This document shows, in pieces, positions 1 to 8,256 of a stretch of 64,000 nucleotides of DNA. This DNA is from Polynucleobacter cosmopolitanus (GTDB lineage Bacteria; Pseudomonadota; Gammaproteobacteria; Burkholderiales; Burkholderiaceae). Each line of letters starts with the position of its first letter. The stretch's first letter is position 1. The notes beneath the pieces are model-generated. The model had not been told where the DNA came from. It saw nothing but the letters and a program-made list of their open reading frames with translations, and did not search any database. The stretch is from NCBI RefSeq assembly GCF_002224225.1, contig NZ_NJGG01000001.1:186001-250000 (forward strand). Reading direction: 5' to 3'. Both the position numbers and the translations under genes were made by a program.

Positions 1-949
1 GCGCAATGATGCTAGTTAACTCAGCCGATGTTTTTGGACCCACGTCCAAAATCATGTCATCTGGTCGAACATCGGTGGATGCGACTCTGTTGGCACGCGC
101 CAATGGTGATAACTCATTCGCCACCACCACATCAACAGGAATAGGCACACTCGCACCACGCTTGGCCATCAAATCGATGATGGCTTTTGCTTCGTTGATC
201 AAATCTGGTTCAGCCAAAGATCTGCCAATTGGCAAGCCCGCTGCCAACATGAAGGTGTTGGCAATGCCGCCACCCACGATCAGTTGATCCACTTTTTCTG
301 CCAATGATTTAAGAATCGTTAATTTTGTTGAAACTTTTGATCCTGCAACAATCGCCACCAATGGACGCTTTGGATCTGTCAATGCTTTACCCAAGGCATC
401 TAGTTCAGCGGCCATCAAAGGGCCCGCACACGCAACAGGTGCAAATTTAGCCATGCCATGAGTGGTCGCTTCGGCACGATGAGCTGTACCGAATGCATCA
501 TTCACATAAACATCGCACAAGCTGGCCATTTTTTTAGCCAACTCGTCATTGTTTTTCTTTTCGCCTTTGTTCAGACGGCAATTCTCCAAAAGGACCAAAT
601 CACCTGGCTGTATTTCAAAACCACCCTCTACCCAGTGACTGATCAATGGAACTTTGCGCTCCATCAATTCTGCAATTCTGTCTGCAACTGGTGCCAAAGT
701 ATCTTCAGGCCTGAATTCACCTTCAGTAGGACGACCTAAATGAGATGTCACCATCACAGCTGCACCTGAATCCAAAGCCAATTTAATGGCAGGAATAGAT
801 GCTCTGATACGAGTGTCTTCAGTGATATTGCCTGCCTCATCCTGGGGAACGTTCAAATCAGCCCTGATGAACACCCGTTTACCTTTTAGCTGGCCATTAG
901 CGGCCAAGGTGGAAAGGCGATTGAATTGAAGTTTTGATGTGCCTGGCAT
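1..949 (-). CDS. pgk: Phosphoglycerate kinase, 3' end cut by window edge
   Basis: Phosphoglycerate kinase transfers phosphate from 1,3-bisphosphoglycerate to ADP in cytosolic glycolysis and runs backwards in gluconeogenesis. From the ATG at 949 the minus strand reads MPGTSKLQF, then the substrate-binding motif RADLNVP (about residue 29), [17 protein letters not shown] and GGGIANTF. The frame is still open when it meets the left edge after about 316 codons. The family has about 390-400 residues, so the end of the C-terminal nucleotide-binding domain is missing. It lies 66 nt downstream of azlD on the same strand, but no functional link is evident. Confidence 0.97.
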   Translation of the reverse strand, partial: MPGTSKLQFNRLSTLAANGQLKGKRVFIRADLNVPQDEAGNITEDTRIRASIPAIKLALDSGAAVMVTSHLGRPTEGEFRPEDTLAPVADRIAELMERKVPLISHWVEGGFEIQPGDLVLLENCRLNKGEKKNNDELAKKMASLCDVYVNDAFGTAHRAEATTHGMAKFAPVACAGPLMAAELDALGKALTDPKRPLVAIVAGSKVSTKLTILKSLAEKVDQLIVGGGIANTFMLAAGLPIGRSLAEPDLINEAKAIIDLMAKRGASVPIPVDVVVANELSPLARANRVASTDVRPDDMILDVGPKTSAELTSIIA

Positions 950-1015
950 AGCGAATTTTCGACAAAAGACAAGAAAGTAAGATTTTACCTTTTTACGGTC
1001 AATCCTGAGTCTTTT

Positions 1016-1342
1016 TTAAGCCAAAACAAGCCGAATGGCCGTGAAGGCCAACATCCCCAAGATAATCGTCAAAAGCATGCTTTTTGTGAGCCAAAATGCA
1101 ATGATTGAGCATATTCCGCCCCAAAAGTAAGCTGAATTGATCTCCAACTCATTAGGGCCTTCGGTAAAAAACATCTCAGGAGCAATGATTGCTACCAAAG
1201 CAGCTGCAGGTGCATACCTGAGGGCATTTTGAAGTGTTTCAGACAACTCTATGCGCTCACCCATCAAAAGAAAAAAGCCCCTGGTGATGAATGTGATCAC
1301 GGTCAAACCCAATATCACCGCCCAAATTTCAAACGAGCTCAA
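1016..1342 (-). CDS. azlD: AzlD-family branched-chain amino acid exporter subunit
   Basis: A 108-residue, very hydrophobic protein with about four predicted membrane segments and the AzlD-like core TRGFFLLMGERIELS followed by LRYAPAAALVAIIAPE. AzlD is the small subunit that works with AzlC in export of branched-chain amino acids or their analogues across the inner membrane (known for the family). Its ATG overlaps the azlC stop by four bases, so the two are translationally coupled. The pair lies divergent to ilvE, a branched-chain aminotransferase, which supports the substrate class. The actual substrate is inferred. Confidence 0.88.
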   Translation of the reverse strand: MSSFEIWAVILGLTVITFITRGFFLLMGERIELSETLQNALRYAPAAALVAIIAPEMFFTEGPNELEINSAYFWGGICSIIAFWLTKSMLLTIILGMLAFTAIRLVLA

Positions 1343-2052
1343 GTGGCACCCCCTTCTCTTTTGATGAAGCGGTCACACATGATTCCAACAAAAATAGCCA
1401 CAACAACTGCCAAAACAATGCTGAGCTTGTAGGGTAAATCATTGGCCAATAGAGCCACCAATAAAGCAGATAAAGCTGCCAAACGCGCAGATAGTTGATC
1501 GAGCATTGGCAACAAAATAGCTATCAGGGCCAAGGTTCCGGCAAAGCCCAAACCCCAAGAGTCTGGGACTGCTCCAGCAACAAAAATACCCGTCAAAGAT
1601 CCGATTTGCCAGATCGACCAATTGGTCAAAGACATGCCCAAGAAAAACGGCAAGTGAGATGGGTCTTTTTGGTATTTTGGGAATCTAGACATGAACAACG
1701 CAAAATTCAAATCGCCGTTCAAGTAGCCCAACACCGATCTTTTCCAAAAACTTCTATTTTTGAAATAGGGCTGAATGCCAGCACTGAAAACGACGAATCT
1801 CAAGTTCACAATGATGGCAGTGACAAAAATAGTCCAAAGAGGAAAATCGCCCGCAATCAGGGGTAAAGCTGCTAATTGGGCAGAGGCGGCGTAAACCAAG
1901 AAAGACATACCAATGGCTTGGGCGGTGCTCAAGCTTGATTCAGCCATGGCCATGCCGGTCACGAGTGCCCAAGTGAAGATCGCAAAACCAGCTTTTGACA
2001 TGGTTTTACTGCCTTCAAGTAGGTGTTTTTTATTGTTTGAGAACCAGATCAC
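1339..2052 (-). CDS. azlC: AzlC-family branched-chain amino acid exporter, large subunit
   Basis: The large subunit of the AzlCD exporter: a membrane protein of about 237 residues with several hydrophobic segments and the family signature SFLVYAASAQLAALPLIAG. It is coupled to azlD by a four-base overlap. The start is uncertain. A GTG at 2052 includes an N-terminal segment (HLLEGSKTMSKAGF) that resembles the family's usual start but has no clear ribosome binding site. An ATG at 2001 gives a shorter 220-residue form with a GAAGG about 10 bases upstream. A sigma70-like promoter sits just upstream, in the region shared with ilvE. Confidence 0.87.
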   Translation of the reverse strand: MIWFSNNKKHLLEGSKTMSKAGFAIFTWALVTGMAMAESSLSTAQAIGMSFLVYAASAQLAALPLIAGDFPLWTIFVTAIIVNLRFVVFSAGIQPYFKNRSFWKRSVLGYLNGDLNFALFMSRFPKYQKDPSHLPFFLGMSLTNWSIWQIGSLTGIFVAGAVPDSWGLGFAGTLALIAILLPMLDQLSARLAALSALLVALLANDLPYKLSIVLAVVVAIFVGIMCDRFIKREGGAT

Positions 2053-2082
2053 TATGAATTGAGTCGTCTAAGAGGATCTTTG

Positions 2083-2111
2083 ATTATAGGGAGCACAGAT
2101 GTCTTCGTCAT
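2083..2111 (-). promoter_or_regulatory. Predicted sigma70 promoter of azlCD
   Basis: On the minus strand a perfect TATAAT (plus positions 2083-2088) is preceded after 17 bases by ATGACG (2106-2111), four of six matches to the -35 consensus. Transcription would begin near 2076, a short distance before azlC. Prediction from sequence only. Confidence 0.5.
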
Positions 2112-2129
2112 AGCCATCTCCCGATGGCT
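2112..2129. repeat. Inverted repeat between divergent azlC and ilvE
   Basis: A perfect 7-bp inverted repeat, AGCCATC-TCCC-GATGGCT, abuts the predicted azlC -35 element. On the plus strand it is followed by GTTTT, so it can also be read as a weak terminator- or attenuator-like hairpin 50 bases upstream of ilvE. No gene upstream on the plus strand needs a terminator here. An operator role is a guess. Confidence 0.4.
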
Positions 2130-2180
2130 GTTTTACAATGGCGCCTCAACCCATTTTTCTCAGAATTTAGGAAACAAACC

Positions 2181-3101
2181 ATGTCAATGGCAAATCGTGA
2201 TGGCTTTATTTGGATGGACGGCAAGATGGTCCCTTGGAGAGACGCAAACATCCACGTGTTAACTCACACCCTTCACTATGGCATGGGCGTCTTTGAAGGC
2301 ATCAGAGCCTACAAAACTGAAGCTGGTCCAGCGATCTTCCGTTTGAAAGAGCACACACGTCGCTTATTCAATTCAGCAAAAATCTTCCAGATGAAGATGA
2401 ACTACACCGAAGAGCAAATGGCCCAAGCAATTATTGAAGTTGTTAAAGAAAATAAATTGGCTTCTTGCTACATTCGTCCAATTGTTTGGATTGGCTCTGA
2501 AAAACTAGGTATTTCTGCAAGAAGTAATTCAATTCACGCCGCAGTTGCTGCTTGGGAATGGGGTGCTTATTTAGGTGAAGATGGTTTGAACAAAGGTATT
2601 CGCGTCAAGGTATCTTCATTCACCAGACATCACGTGAACGTTTCTTTGGTGAGAGCCAAAGCTTCTGGTTATTACATCAACTCAATCCTTGCTAACCAAG
2701 AAGTGACCGCACAAGGTTACGACGAAGCCCTTCTTTTAGACACGGACGGTTATGTTTCTGAAGGCTCAGGCGAGAACGTGTTCATCGTTAGAGATGGCGT
2801 TATCTACACGCCTGATTTGGCTTCATGTTTAGACGGCATTACTCGTGATGCGATTTTTACAATTGCTAAAGATCTTGGTATTGAAATTAAAGAAAAGCGC
2901 ATCACGCGCGATGAAATGTACTGCTGCGATGAAGCCTTCTTCACTGGTACAGCTGCTGAAGTAACGCCGATTCGTGAGCTTGATGACCGCATCATCGGCG
3001 ATGGCAAACGTGGCCCGATCACCACGAAAGTTCAGCAAATATTCTTTGATGCAGTGGCCGGTAAGAGCGACAAATATCGTCACTGGTTAACGGTGGTTTA
3101 A
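2181..3101 (+). CDS. ilvE: Branched-chain-amino-acid aminotransferase
   Basis: A class IV PLP-dependent aminotransferase of 306 residues that makes the last step of isoleucine, leucine and valine synthesis, transferring the amino group of glutamate to the branched 2-oxo acids. Visible features are LHYGMGVFEGIRAY (residues 31-44), the PLP-binding lysine in RAKASGYY (Lys160), the EGSGENVFIV cofactor loop and FFTGTAAEVTPI. The ATG at 2181 was chosen over an in-frame upstream ATG at 2124 because AGGAAA precedes it and family members start with such a MSMADRDG-like sequence. It is followed after 16 bases by a zinc-finger gene and then waaF. Confidence 0.96.
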   Translation: MSMANRDGFIWMDGKMVPWRDANIHVLTHTLHYGMGVFEGIRAYKTEAGPAIFRLKEHTRRLFNSAKIFQMKMNYTEEQMAQAIIEVVKENKLASCYIRPIVWIGSEKLGISARSNSIHAAVAAWEWGAYLGEDGLNKGIRVKVSSFTRHHVNVSLVRAKASGYYINSILANQEVTAQGYDEALLLDTDGYVSEGSGENVFIVRDGVIYTPDLASCLDGITRDAIFTIAKDLGIEIKEKRITRDEMYCCDEAFFTGTAAEVTPIRELDDRIIGDGKRGPITTKVQQIFFDAVAGKSDKYRHWLTVV

Positions 3102-3117
3102 GAAAACCGAGGTCATC

Positions 3118-3309
3118 ATGAGTCAGCAAAGTGTTATCAAAGTCGATGGTAATAAAGATTTACCCCTTCATTGCCCCAACAATAACTCTCCTGCCTGGAG
3201 CTTGCACCCTCGCGTCTTTCTAGATGTACTGACCACTGGCCATGCCAAGTGCCCTTACTGTGGCACTGAGTATGAGCTCCTGCCTGGCACAAAGCCACAC
3301 GGTCACTAA
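3118..3309 (+). CDS. CHCC-type zinc-finger domain protein
   Basis: A 63-residue protein with one Cys, one His and two Cys placed as in the CHCC zinc-finger family: HCPNNNSPAW (Cys19), SLHPRVFLDV (His30) and AKCPYCGTEYEL (Cys45, Cys48). The fold is shared with the NDUFS6/NuoS6-type accessory subunit of mitochondrial complex I, but the role of the stand-alone bacterial protein is not established. It sits between ilvE (16 bases) and waaF (the next ATG begins two bases after its stop), so all three are probably co-transcribed. Confidence 0.85.
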   Translation: MSQQSVIKVDGNKDLPLHCPNNNSPAWSLHPRVFLDVLTTGHAKCPYCGTEYELLPGTKPHGH

Positions 3310-3310
3310 G

Positions 3311-4327
3311 ATGGTAAAGATACTCATCATTGCACCCAATTGGATTGGCGATGCAGTGATGACTGAGCCTCTGATATCTCAACTTAAAAAAAACAACTCT
3401 AACAGTCAGATCGATGTTTTAGCGACCCCATGGGTGGCTAGCATCATGAAAGCAATACCAGCGGTTGATCAAATCATCACCGCTGATTTTCAGCATGGCG
3501 CATTGCAATGGAAAGAGCGCAAAGCTCTGGCCAAACAATTGGCCCAAAGCGCTTATACCCACGCCTATGTTTTACCCAACAGTTTTAAATCAGCGCTGAT
3601 CCCTTGGCTGGCTAAGATTCCTCTGAGAATTGGCTATCAAGGTGAAATGCGTTGGGGCCTCATCAATCAAGCGCATAGAAATCCATCCCGCTCACATCGC
3701 CCACCGATGTCGAGTCATTACTTTGCGCTGTCAGGTCAGACATCATCAGAAGTTCCCCAGCCGCACCTATCATTGCCAGAAGCAATGATTGACCAGAGCC
3801 AGCAAATGCTTCAAAACATTCAGGCGCATCAAGAGCTCTATGTGCTCTGTCCTGGTGCCGAGTATGGTCCTGCCAAGCAATGGCCGATCGAACATTTTGG
3901 CCAATTAGCCAAAAATATCATCGAAACAAAAGAAAACGCATTGGTGGTGATATTGGGCAGCAAGAAAGAGTTTTCTATTGGCAGTGATATTGCCTCAATG
4001 AGCACTCACCCAAACAAAGTGATCAATTGGTGCGGTCAAACCAGCCTTGAAGATGCGATGGCAGCCATCAGTAATGCCACGGCGGTTATCAGCAATGATT
4101 CTGGATTGATGCACATTGCCGCGGCATTTAGGCGCCCTCAAGTGGCTATTTTTGGATCCAGTGACCCAAGGCATACGCCACCACTATCAAAGCTTGCCGC
4201 AATTCATTGGTTGCACCTTGAATGCAGTCCCTGCTTTAAGAGAACTTGCCCTCTAGGTCATTTGAAATGTTTAGTGGACATAGAAGTAAAAGACGTCCTA
4301 AACTCCATCAATCAACTAACTCATTAA
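3311..4327 (+). CDS. waaF: Lipopolysaccharide heptosyltransferase II
   Basis: A glycosyltransferase family 9 enzyme (338 residues) that adds the second L-glycero-D-manno-heptose from ADP-heptose to the inner core of LPS at the cytoplasmic face of the inner membrane. The start MVKILIIAPNWIGDAVMTEP is the typical heptosyltransferase N-terminus. The C-terminal nucleotide-sugar domain shows CPGAEYGPAKQWP, VISNDSGLMHIAAAF and FGSSDPRHTPP. The ATG at 3311, one base after the preceding gene, was chosen over a longer frame starting at 3242 inside that gene. gmhB, an earlier enzyme of the same ADP-heptose pathway, is at 28.0 kb. Confidence 0.95.
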   Translation: MVKILIIAPNWIGDAVMTEPLISQLKKNNSNSQIDVLATPWVASIMKAIPAVDQIITADFQHGALQWKERKALAKQLAQSAYTHAYVLPNSFKSALIPWLAKIPLRIGYQGEMRWGLINQAHRNPSRSHRPPMSSHYFALSGQTSSEVPQPHLSLPEAMIDQSQQMLQNIQAHQELYVLCPGAEYGPAKQWPIEHFGQLAKNIIETKENALVVILGSKKEFSIGSDIASMSTHPNKVINWCGQTSLEDAMAAISNATAVISNDSGLMHIAAAFRRPQVAIFGSSDPRHTPPLSKLAAIHWLHLECSPCFKRTCPLGHLKCLVDIEVKDVLNSINQLTH

Positions 4328-4334
4328 AAATACC

Positions 4335-4769
4335 ATGCCAAGTCAAGCCAGATTATTTCAAATGCCAGAAGAAGTCATCGATGCATGGCGTGAATCATTG
4401 CATCGCAATGATTTGGATGGATCTATTGATCTATGGATGGATGAAGATTCAATCACCTGCATCTTGCCAGGCGGCAAACGCTTGAATGGGCATGCTGAGC
4501 TTCGTGAGGGATTGAAGAAAATACTTGAAGATCATTTCTTGTGGCTTGACCCGATCCAGGTGATTGGGCATACAGGCATTGGCATATCCTTCTTTGACTC
4601 AACCGAAGCCGTTCGTTTAGAAGCTGAGCAAATTGAACCAGAGTTTTTCTTGAACTTCACCTACATTTTGGTTCAAGGTCCTATGGGCTGGAGAATTGCC
4701 CATATTCACACAAGCCCAGCTCAAGAAGAACACATTCAGCTGCCAAGCACCATTCACGGCTTCCACTGA
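4335..4769 (+). CDS. NTF2-like / SnoaL-like domain protein
   Basis: A 144-residue soluble protein with the alpha-plus-beta pattern of the NTF2-like superfamily: an N-terminal helix (EVIDAWRESLHRNDLDGSIDL), then WMDEDSITCILPGGKRLNGH and a final strand GWRIAHIHTSP. These are the recognisable parts of the stand-alone nuclear transport factor 2 fold used by many small isomerase- or ligand-binding proteins. The substrate is unknown. It follows waaF by seven bases and converges on the M48 protease gene, so it is probably the last gene of the ilvE-waaF transcript. Confidence 0.78.
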   Translation: MPSQARLFQMPEEVIDAWRESLHRNDLDGSIDLWMDEDSITCILPGGKRLNGHAELREGLKKILEDHFLWLDPIQVIGHTGIGISFFDSTEAVRLEAEQIEPEFFLNFTYILVQGPMGWRIAHIHTSPAQEEHIQLPSTIHGFH

Positions 4770-4785
4770 TCAAATCATTTAAAAA

Positions 4786-6435
4786 CTATTTTTGTTTTTG
4801 TTGAATAAGTTCTTGACGATATAAATCTTGAATTTGTCTGGCGCGCGCATCAATTTCTGAAGATTGATAAAAATCAGCATCTCCTGCGAGTTTGGCTAAA
4901 CGCATCTGCTCAATTCCACCAATCCATGCACCATCAGCAACATACTTTTCTGCCAGTGCCGCATGCGAAAGAGCTTTTTTGCCAGCCTGAGAATAAGCCC
5001 TTGCTAGCAAGTCCCACCATATTGAATTTTCTGGCTGTGCTCTTGTTTGAGTCTTTAGCCAATTAATGGCTTGCTCATACTGTCGGGTCTTTAGTTGACC
5101 CTCAATCGTCAAGATATTCAAAGATCTTGATTGAGGATACGTTGCTTTGATTTGAGCAATTTGCTTCAACCCTTCGGCATGCTGTCCTTTGGCAAATAAA
5201 ATATCGATTGCTGTTGACTCTAAAGAAAGGCTGGAGCGCTGTACAGGAGATCCTTGTGCGGAAACCGTTTGCATCAATACCTTACTTTTCTGTAAATATG
5301 ATTCTGCTTCAGTTATTTTTTGTTGCTTTAAGCTTAACAATGCCAGGCCATAGTTACCTTCCAACTGTTTGATTGGATCGCCTTTTCTAGCAAGGCTTTC
5401 ATAAAGTTGTTTTAGCTCTGGATAATTACTTGAGCTGATCGTTTGTATTAATCTCGCCCTGGACTTTAGCAAGTAAAACTCTACCGATGAATTGACTTTC
5501 GGTTTACTCAAGCCACGGACTCGGTCTTGCATATCAGCAATACGATCGGTTGTTAGTGGGTGAGATCGCACATAACCAGGCACCCCACTTTCCATGATGC
5601 TGTTGGCTCTTTGCATTCTATGGAAAAAGTCTGGCATGCCTTGAACATCAAAACCACCCGCCTGAAGAATCTGAAAACCTACTCGGTCAGCCTCTCGCTC
5701 AGCATCTCTAGAGTAAGCCAACTGATTTTGTATCGCTAACGCTTGACCGCCCATGGCAAGGCCTTGAGCTGCATTTGGATTACGACTGGCAGCAACCACG
5801 GCCAAAATGATCGACGCTAAGGCAATCATTGAATTGGTGCCCTGCTGACCAAACATGCGCGCAATGTGTTTTTGAGTGACGTGACCGATTTCATGACCCA
5901 GCACTGAAGCCAATTCAGACTCTGTTTCTGCAGAAACAATCAAACCAGTGTGCACACCAATATATCCGCCTGGCAAAGCAAAAGCATTGATACTTTTATC
6001 TCGCACTCCAAAAAGTTCAAAATTAATTAAAAAGCTTCCCTCTCCCTCTAAACCAGCAATCCCTTGTTTTTTAGCAGTAGCAATTAAATGCTGGCCGATT
6101 GTGTTGAGGTAATCATAAAAAACTGGGTCTTTTGAATAATCTGGGTCTCTGCGAATATCGCGCATGATGCGCGCACCCAGCAGTTTTTCATCAGTGGGAG
6201 ATAGGGCTGCACTCGATGAATCTCCTAAATCAGGTAAAACCAATTGAGGTTGTTGAGTTTTCTTGCCAGGAGCAGCAAACTCAGAGCCAGCCCTAGAAGA
6301 CTGCATGGTGCGATCAATATTTTCCTGCGCCACTCGATTGTTATCGACTTGGGCCAATAAGCAGCTTGGATAGAAAATGAAAGCGAGCGAGCCCGCTATT
6401 ATTTTCTGCGCAACTTTATTCTTTTTACGATTCAT
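4786..6435 (-). CDS. bepA: M48-family periplasmic metalloprotease (BepA/YfgC-like) with TPR region
   Basis: A 549-residue exported zinc protease. The ATG at 6435 (MNRKKNKV) is followed by a hydrophobic signal sequence ending near residue 28. The M48 zinc motif HEIGH is at residues 181-185, with a downstream SRDAEREADRVGF supplying the third zinc ligand. The C-terminal 200 residues are helical repeats of TPR type. E. coli BepA of this architecture degrades or assists stalled outer membrane proteins such as LptD at the Bam complex (known for the family), which fits with lptD and surA elsewhere in this window. A longer reading frame to 6546 was rejected because it lacks a signal peptide and overlaps moaC. 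Confidence 0.92.
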   Translation of the reverse strand: MNRKKNKVAQKIIAGSLAFIFYPSCLLAQVDNNRVAQENIDRTMQSSRAGSEFAAPGKKTQQPQLVLPDLGDSSSAALSPTDEKLLGARIMRDIRRDPDYSKDPVFYDYLNTIGQHLIATAKKQGIAGLEGEGSFLINFELFGVRDKSINAFALPGGYIGVHTGLIVSAETESELASVLGHEIGHVTQKHIARMFGQQGTNSMIALASIILAVVAASRNPNAAQGLAMGGQALAIQNQLAYSRDAEREADRVGFQILQAGGFDVQGMPDFFHRMQRANSIMESGVPGYVRSHPLTTDRIADMQDRVRGLSKPKVNSSVEFYLLKSRARLIQTISSSNYPELKQLYESLARKGDPIKQLEGNYGLALLSLKQQKITEAESYLQKSKVLMQTVSAQGSPVQRSSLSLESTAIDILFAKGQHAEGLKQIAQIKATYPQSRSLNILTIEGQLKTRQYEQAINWLKTQTRAQPENSIWWDLLARAYSQAGKKALSHAALAEKYVADGAWIGGIEQMRLAKLAGDADFYQSSEIDARARQIQDLYRQELIQQKQK

Positions 6436-6461
6436 ATCCCTAATTATGGTACAAATACCGC

Positions 6462-6938
6462 ATGAACAAACTGACTCATTTTGATGAAACTGGCCAAGCC
6501 CACATGGTAGATGTGGGCCAAAAGGCGCATACGCACCGAATTGCAACCGCTACTGGCAGTATACAAATGCAAAAAGCCACTTTCGACATGGTGATGTCTG
6601 GAAGTCACAAAAAAGGTGATGTGATTGGTATCGCCAGAATTGCGGCTATTCAAGCCACCAAAAAGAGTCCTGATTTAATTCCTCTGTGCCATCCTATCGC
6701 ATTGACCAGGGTCGCTGTTGAATTCATCCCCGATGAATCGAATTCAACCATTCACTGCACCGTGACCACAGAGAACATTGGCCAGACCGGCGTTGAAATT
6801 GAAGCCTTAACGGGCGTGCAAATTGGCTTGCTCACCATTTACGACATGTGCAAAGCCGTAGACCGTGGCATGGTGATTAAAGAAGTGAAGCTGCTTGAAA
6901 AGAGTGGTGGCAAATCAGGCACTTGGGTCGCGGATTAG
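6462..6938 (+). CDS. moaC: Cyclic pyranopterin monophosphate synthase
   Basis: MoaC acts with MoaA in the first step of molybdenum cofactor synthesis, converting 3',8-cyclo-GTP to cyclic pyranopterin monophosphate. The 158-residue length is normal. Conserved segments are [67 protein letters not shown] and the end [11 protein letters not shown]. It is divergent from the M48 protease with only 26 bases between the start codons. No other moa gene is in the window. Confidence 0.97.
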   Translation: MNKLTHFDETGQAHMVDVGQKAHTHRIATATGSIQMQKATFDMVMSGSHKKGDVIGIARIAAIQATKKSPDLIPLCHPIALTRVAVEFIPDESNSTIHCTVTTENIGQTGVEIEALTGVQIGLLTIYDMCKAVDRGMVIKEVKLLEKSGGKSGTWVAD

Positions 6939-7075
6939 TAGGCGCTAACTAAGCAAGACAAAGAAACAGCCGAAAAATACCTTTGTACCAATTCTGTCCC
7001 AATGAGGATAGAAAATAGCTTCAATCATACACAGAGGTGGTAAGTAATAAGCTTATGCGGAAGGGTTCATTCCTA

Positions 7076-7105
7076 TTAAAAGAAAAAGCCACTCGAAAGT
7101 GGCTT
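7076..7105 (-). terminator. Intrinsic terminator after the outer membrane protein gene
   Basis: Perfect 8-bp stem AAGCCACT-cgaa-AGTGGCTT (7086-7105). On the minus strand it is followed by a T-rich run, 24 bases downstream of the barrel protein stop at 7130. The rest of the 191-base gap from 6939 shows no gene. Confidence 0.8.
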
Positions 7106-7129
7106 CTTACATCCTCAAATTTTAGAATA

Positions 7130-7765
7130 TTAGAACTTATAACCTAAACCAACAGAGTAAATGGTTCCATCATTATCGCTAATACCTGCCACTTTTTTAT
7201 ATTCAGTTACAGATGCACGACCAAACATACTCTTACTAAACTCAAAGTCATAACCTAAACCATACAATGCACCGCTTCCACTCTGTTTTGAGGAAGTTCC
7301 TACTGAAACACTACCGGCAGTAAGTCGAACATCAGTCTCCGCTTCAGAACGATGTCCACCCAATTTGATAAAGAACCCTCTAGCCGCATCATTAAATGAA
7401 AGTGGTCTTAATAAAACGCTGTAATCAAATCCTGAGAAACTAACATCAGCAGATGCTGCATAGGATACTGATCCACCGGAGACACCATTTACTCTGTAAG
7501 CAATGTCATTTGATTGGAAGTAACCTAATTCCAAGTCAACCATCGGATTTACTTTATACCCGGCAAAAATACGAGCAACCCCAACGCTTGTATTTTGAGT
7601 TGCAGTAGCTGAACCACCAACTTGATTTACAAATGAATTTGCCATGTATGCAGTTTCGTTATCAACCTTACTAGATCCTAATTCTCCGCCAACATACCAC
7701 TTTGATTCCTGAGCCATTGCATTTGTTGACATAAGAACCGCTAATCCTAATAATATTTTCTTCAT
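7130..7765 (-). CDS. Small outer membrane beta-barrel protein
   Basis: A 211-residue exported protein with a clean signal peptide (MKKILLGLAVLMSTNAMAQ) and alternating hydrophobic/polar strands: KWYVGGELGSS, ARIFAGYKVNPMVDLELGY, SGFDYSVLLRPLSF and GALYGLGYDFEF. It ends in IYSVGLGYKF, the C-terminal phenylalanine signature recognised by the Bam complex. The size suits an eight-stranded OmpA/OmpX-like barrel. The function is unknown. It lies 50 bases downstream of three lipoprotein genes on the same strand and may belong to their transcript, or have its own promoter in that gap. Confidence 0.85.
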   Translation of the reverse strand: MKKILLGLAVLMSTNAMAQESKWYVGGELGSSKVDNETAYMANSFVNQVGGSATATQNTSVGVARIFAGYKVNPMVDLELGYFQSNDIAYRVNGVSGGSVSYAASADVSFSGFDYSVLLRPLSFNDAARGFFIKLGGHRSEAETDVRLTAGSVSVGTSSKQSGSGALYGLGYDFEFSKSMFGRASVTEYKKVAGISDNDGTIYSVGLGYKF

Positions 7766-7815
7766 AACTTCTCCTTTAATAAATAACTAACAAAAAATTA
7801 AAAATATTTCTTAAT

Positions 7816-8256
7816 TTATTCAACTTGTTGCGCTGTTAAAAACATTGCTTTCTCAAGCGCCACAAAAAAATCTTGATATGGTTTTGGGTCCGTTACTGGA
7901 GTTATATTGAATTGAGCATTTGCTCGAACAATTACTCTCTTATCACTATGCGGTCGAATTGATACGGTCATTCTTAATGCATATCCATCAAGTTTCGTGG
8001 CAGAAATACTACCCAGCTCCGTGTCCGCTTTGTCAACAACAAAACTTAAGTCTTGAAGTGTTGCGATAACTGTTCGCATGGTTTTTTGTCTATCTGTCGT
8101 TTCAAATGCTCTTGATTGCATTGATCGCAATTGCACAGCAGATTTATTAGTTGATGAGTCAAGGACCCGTGCCTGCATAGTTTCGCAACCAGACAGCACA
8201 AAAACAGATGAGACAACTACAAATACTATTGATACTTTTCTGATGATTAATTTCAT
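7816..8256 (-). CDS. Putative lipoprotein, paralogue of its upstream neighbour
   Basis: A 146-residue lipoprotein with a type II signal: charged start, hydrophobic core and lipobox LSGC (Cys about residue 24). The mature part has SRAFETTDRQKTMRTVIATLQDL and SFVVDKADTELGSISATK, and ends DFFVALEKAMFLTAQQVE. These segments align with the adjacent 8253-8789 product (RKFDTKNEK, VLQDLGF, GFFDKLSKSVFLEAQ), so the two arose by duplication. This copy is shorter because it lacks most of the glycine-rich insert. No known function was recognised. Its ATG overlaps the upstream stop by four bases. Confidence 0.8.
   Translation of the reverse strand: MKLIIRKVSIVFVVVSSVFVLSGCETMQARVLDSSTNKSAVQLRSMQSRAFETTDRQKTMRTVIATLQDLSFVVDKADTELGSISATKLDGYALRMTVSIRPHSDKRVIVRANAQFNITPVTDPKPYQDFFVALEKAMFLTAQQVE

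Noticed and set aside
458-739. Plus-strand 93-codon frame at the left end
   Set aside because: It is the antisense of pgk, whose conserved motifs are read on the minus strand.
2099-2134. Leader peptide attenuator for ilvE: mini-ORF M-S-S-S with AGGGAG before it and a hairpin plus T-run after
   Set aside because: It has serine, not branched-chain, codons; the putative binding site lies on the azlC -10 region, so a transcript start upstream is doubtful. Kept only as an inverted repeat.
6939-7075. Possible att site or gene remnant after moaC
   Set aside because: Intergenic sequence with no reading frame, repeat or recognisable remnant.
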